From NCBI RefSeq assembly GCF_003601925.1, contig NZ_QZWH01000012.1, forward strand, positions 53,162 through 117,161: a stretch of DNA of 64,000 nt. The letters run 5' to 3'. The notes beneath the pieces are model-generated. The model was not told the DNA's origin. It ran no database searches and saw nothing but the letters and a program-made list of their open reading frames with translations. Position 1 is the stretch's first letter. The number at the start of each line of letters is the position of its first letter. Shown here in pieces: positions 63,503 to 64,000 of this stretch. This DNA is from Buttiauxella izardii. Its GTDB lineage: Bacteria > Pseudomonadota > Gammaproteobacteria > Enterobacterales > Enterobacteriaceae. The translations under genes were made by a program, and so were the position numbers.

Positions 63503-64000
63503 CCGAGCTGTAAGCTGGATCTGCGAGCCCTGCTTTTTTCCGTTCACCCGTAAGTTTACCGTTCCTACATAGATCAGCGGACGGTGAACGTATCAAGGAG
63601 AGAACGCCCTCTCCTTGATAATCCTGGCGTCCGGCAAGTCAATCGCCGCTTTGCGGTAAACACCGTTTTTCACCCAACATTCGCGGTCGTTCGCGACTCG
63701 TTCCCGACGATCGCTCTCTCACGTGGCTCCCGGCCACGTGACCCCGACTGAAGGGTAAAAAACGGCGCGATTGAAGCCGGAACCGAAGGTCAACTTCAAA
63801 ACAAAAAGTCAAAACCCAAAGGCGACACCGAGCCGGTTTTGACCTTGTTCCCGGTATAAATTGCCCCAGTGTTCCCCATAAGTCAGGGTTGAGCTGCCGG
63901 GAGCAGCGAAAGAGAGCGATCCGCCGGGAGCGTGTCGCGAACGACCCTGATGTTGGGGATAAGCTGGGGTTTACCGCTTGCGGCAATTTAATGACCGGGC
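63503..64000. repeat. Nested inverted-repeat region, no gene, cut by window end
   Basis: No supported gene. Structure: CGTTCACC (63541) pairs with GGTGAACG (63583-63590); TATCAAGGAGAG (63591-63602) pairs perfectly with CTCTCCTTGATA (63609-63620). Then two arms about 100 nt long face each other: 63647-63662 CCGCTTTGCGGTAAAC with 63968-63984 GTTTACCGCTTGCGGC, 63675-63697 (CAACATTCGCGGTCGTTCGC) with 63932-63954, and GATCGCTCTCTC at 63709 with GAGAGCGATC at 63912. Inner inverted repeats lie at 63786-63811 and 63835-63845. It resembles a large palindromic intergenic element or a non-autonomous mobile element; the right limit is not visible. Confidence 0.65.

Noticed and set aside
63639..63986. 115-codon minus-strand open frame
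   Set aside because: It crosses both arms of a long inverted repeat, has an arginine/serine-rich low-quality translation and no ribosome site.
1..64000. CRISPR arrays, tRNA, rRNA, prophage or transposase genes
   Set aside because: None seen: no regularly spaced direct repeats of CRISPR type, no cloverleaf-like sequences noticed, and no integrase or transposase among the reading frames.

Overview
The window is chromosomal DNA of an enterobacterium (family Enterobacteriaceae or a close relative). Much of it is the same neighbourhood as the E. coli ydc/tehAB region: rlhA (ydcP), ydcO, ydcL, tehB, tehA, ydcK, rimL and opgD come in recognisable order from about 45.5 to 60.4 kb, and tam and the bestrophin gene yneE lie further left. 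REP/BIME repeats, an ERIC element, a FliA-type promoter and a lone FliA-driven chemoreceptor also fit an enteric bacterium. The genus cannot be fixed from the sequence alone. No rRNA, tRNA, CRISPR array, prophage or transposase was seen.

Region by region. 0-6.8 kb: an alpha-glucoside uptake and hydrolysis operon on the minus strand (binding protein, two permeases, ATPase, two GH13 alpha-glucosidases), laid out like palatinose/trehalose ABC operons and cut by the window start. 7-7.9 kb: a DUF1778/GNAT toxin-antitoxin pair whose promoter sits between two inverted operators. 8-13.6 kb: a carbohydrate operon with two Gfo/Idh/MocA dehydrogenases, a xylose-isomerase-like TIM barrel, an NHS-family MFS transporter and a divergent LacI regulator with two operators. 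13.7-23.1 kb: small-function genes (SnoaL-like protein with LysR, phytase-like secreted protein, chemoreceptor, MetE-family enzyme, YneE, DUF1993, rhodanese, RcnB-like, GFA-like). 23.2-26 kb: secreted alkyl sulfatase with an outer-membrane protein.

26-31 kb is the most accessory-looking stretch. It has three copies of a two-hairpin repeat around a 72-residue orphan protein and a solitary Mrr-type PD-(D/E)XK nuclease, then an Lrp/LysE exporter pair, a stand-alone panB that looks imported, and a GNAT gene. 31-34.7 kb is an old-yellow-enzyme/pirin/isochorismatase-fold cassette with a divergent LysR. 35-39.7 kb holds a glutathione peroxidase, a DUF2157 membrane protein, tam, and an aldehyde dehydrogenase/AraC pair.

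39.8-43.7 kb is a complete Anbu (ancestral proteasome-like) operon: ATP-grasp, alpha-E, transglutaminase-like, Anbu. 43.9-60.4 kb is the ydc-like backbone with a PACE efflux gene, a GGDEF-EAL protein, an EamA exporter, tellurite-resistance genes, and a FAD urate hydroxylase gene (hpxO) lying between rimL and opgD. 60.5-63.5 kb has an orphan polar-amino-acid binding protein followed by no permease but preceded by an aminotransferase gene, with a divergent GcvA-like LysR. The last 460 bases are non-coding and made of nested inverted repeats that run off the window end.

The clearest targets for follow-up are the two-dehydrogenase/TIM-barrel operon (possible 3-keto-sugar chemistry), the repeat-flanked nuclease, the imported panB, the orphan binding protein/aminotransferase pair and the terminal palindromic element.
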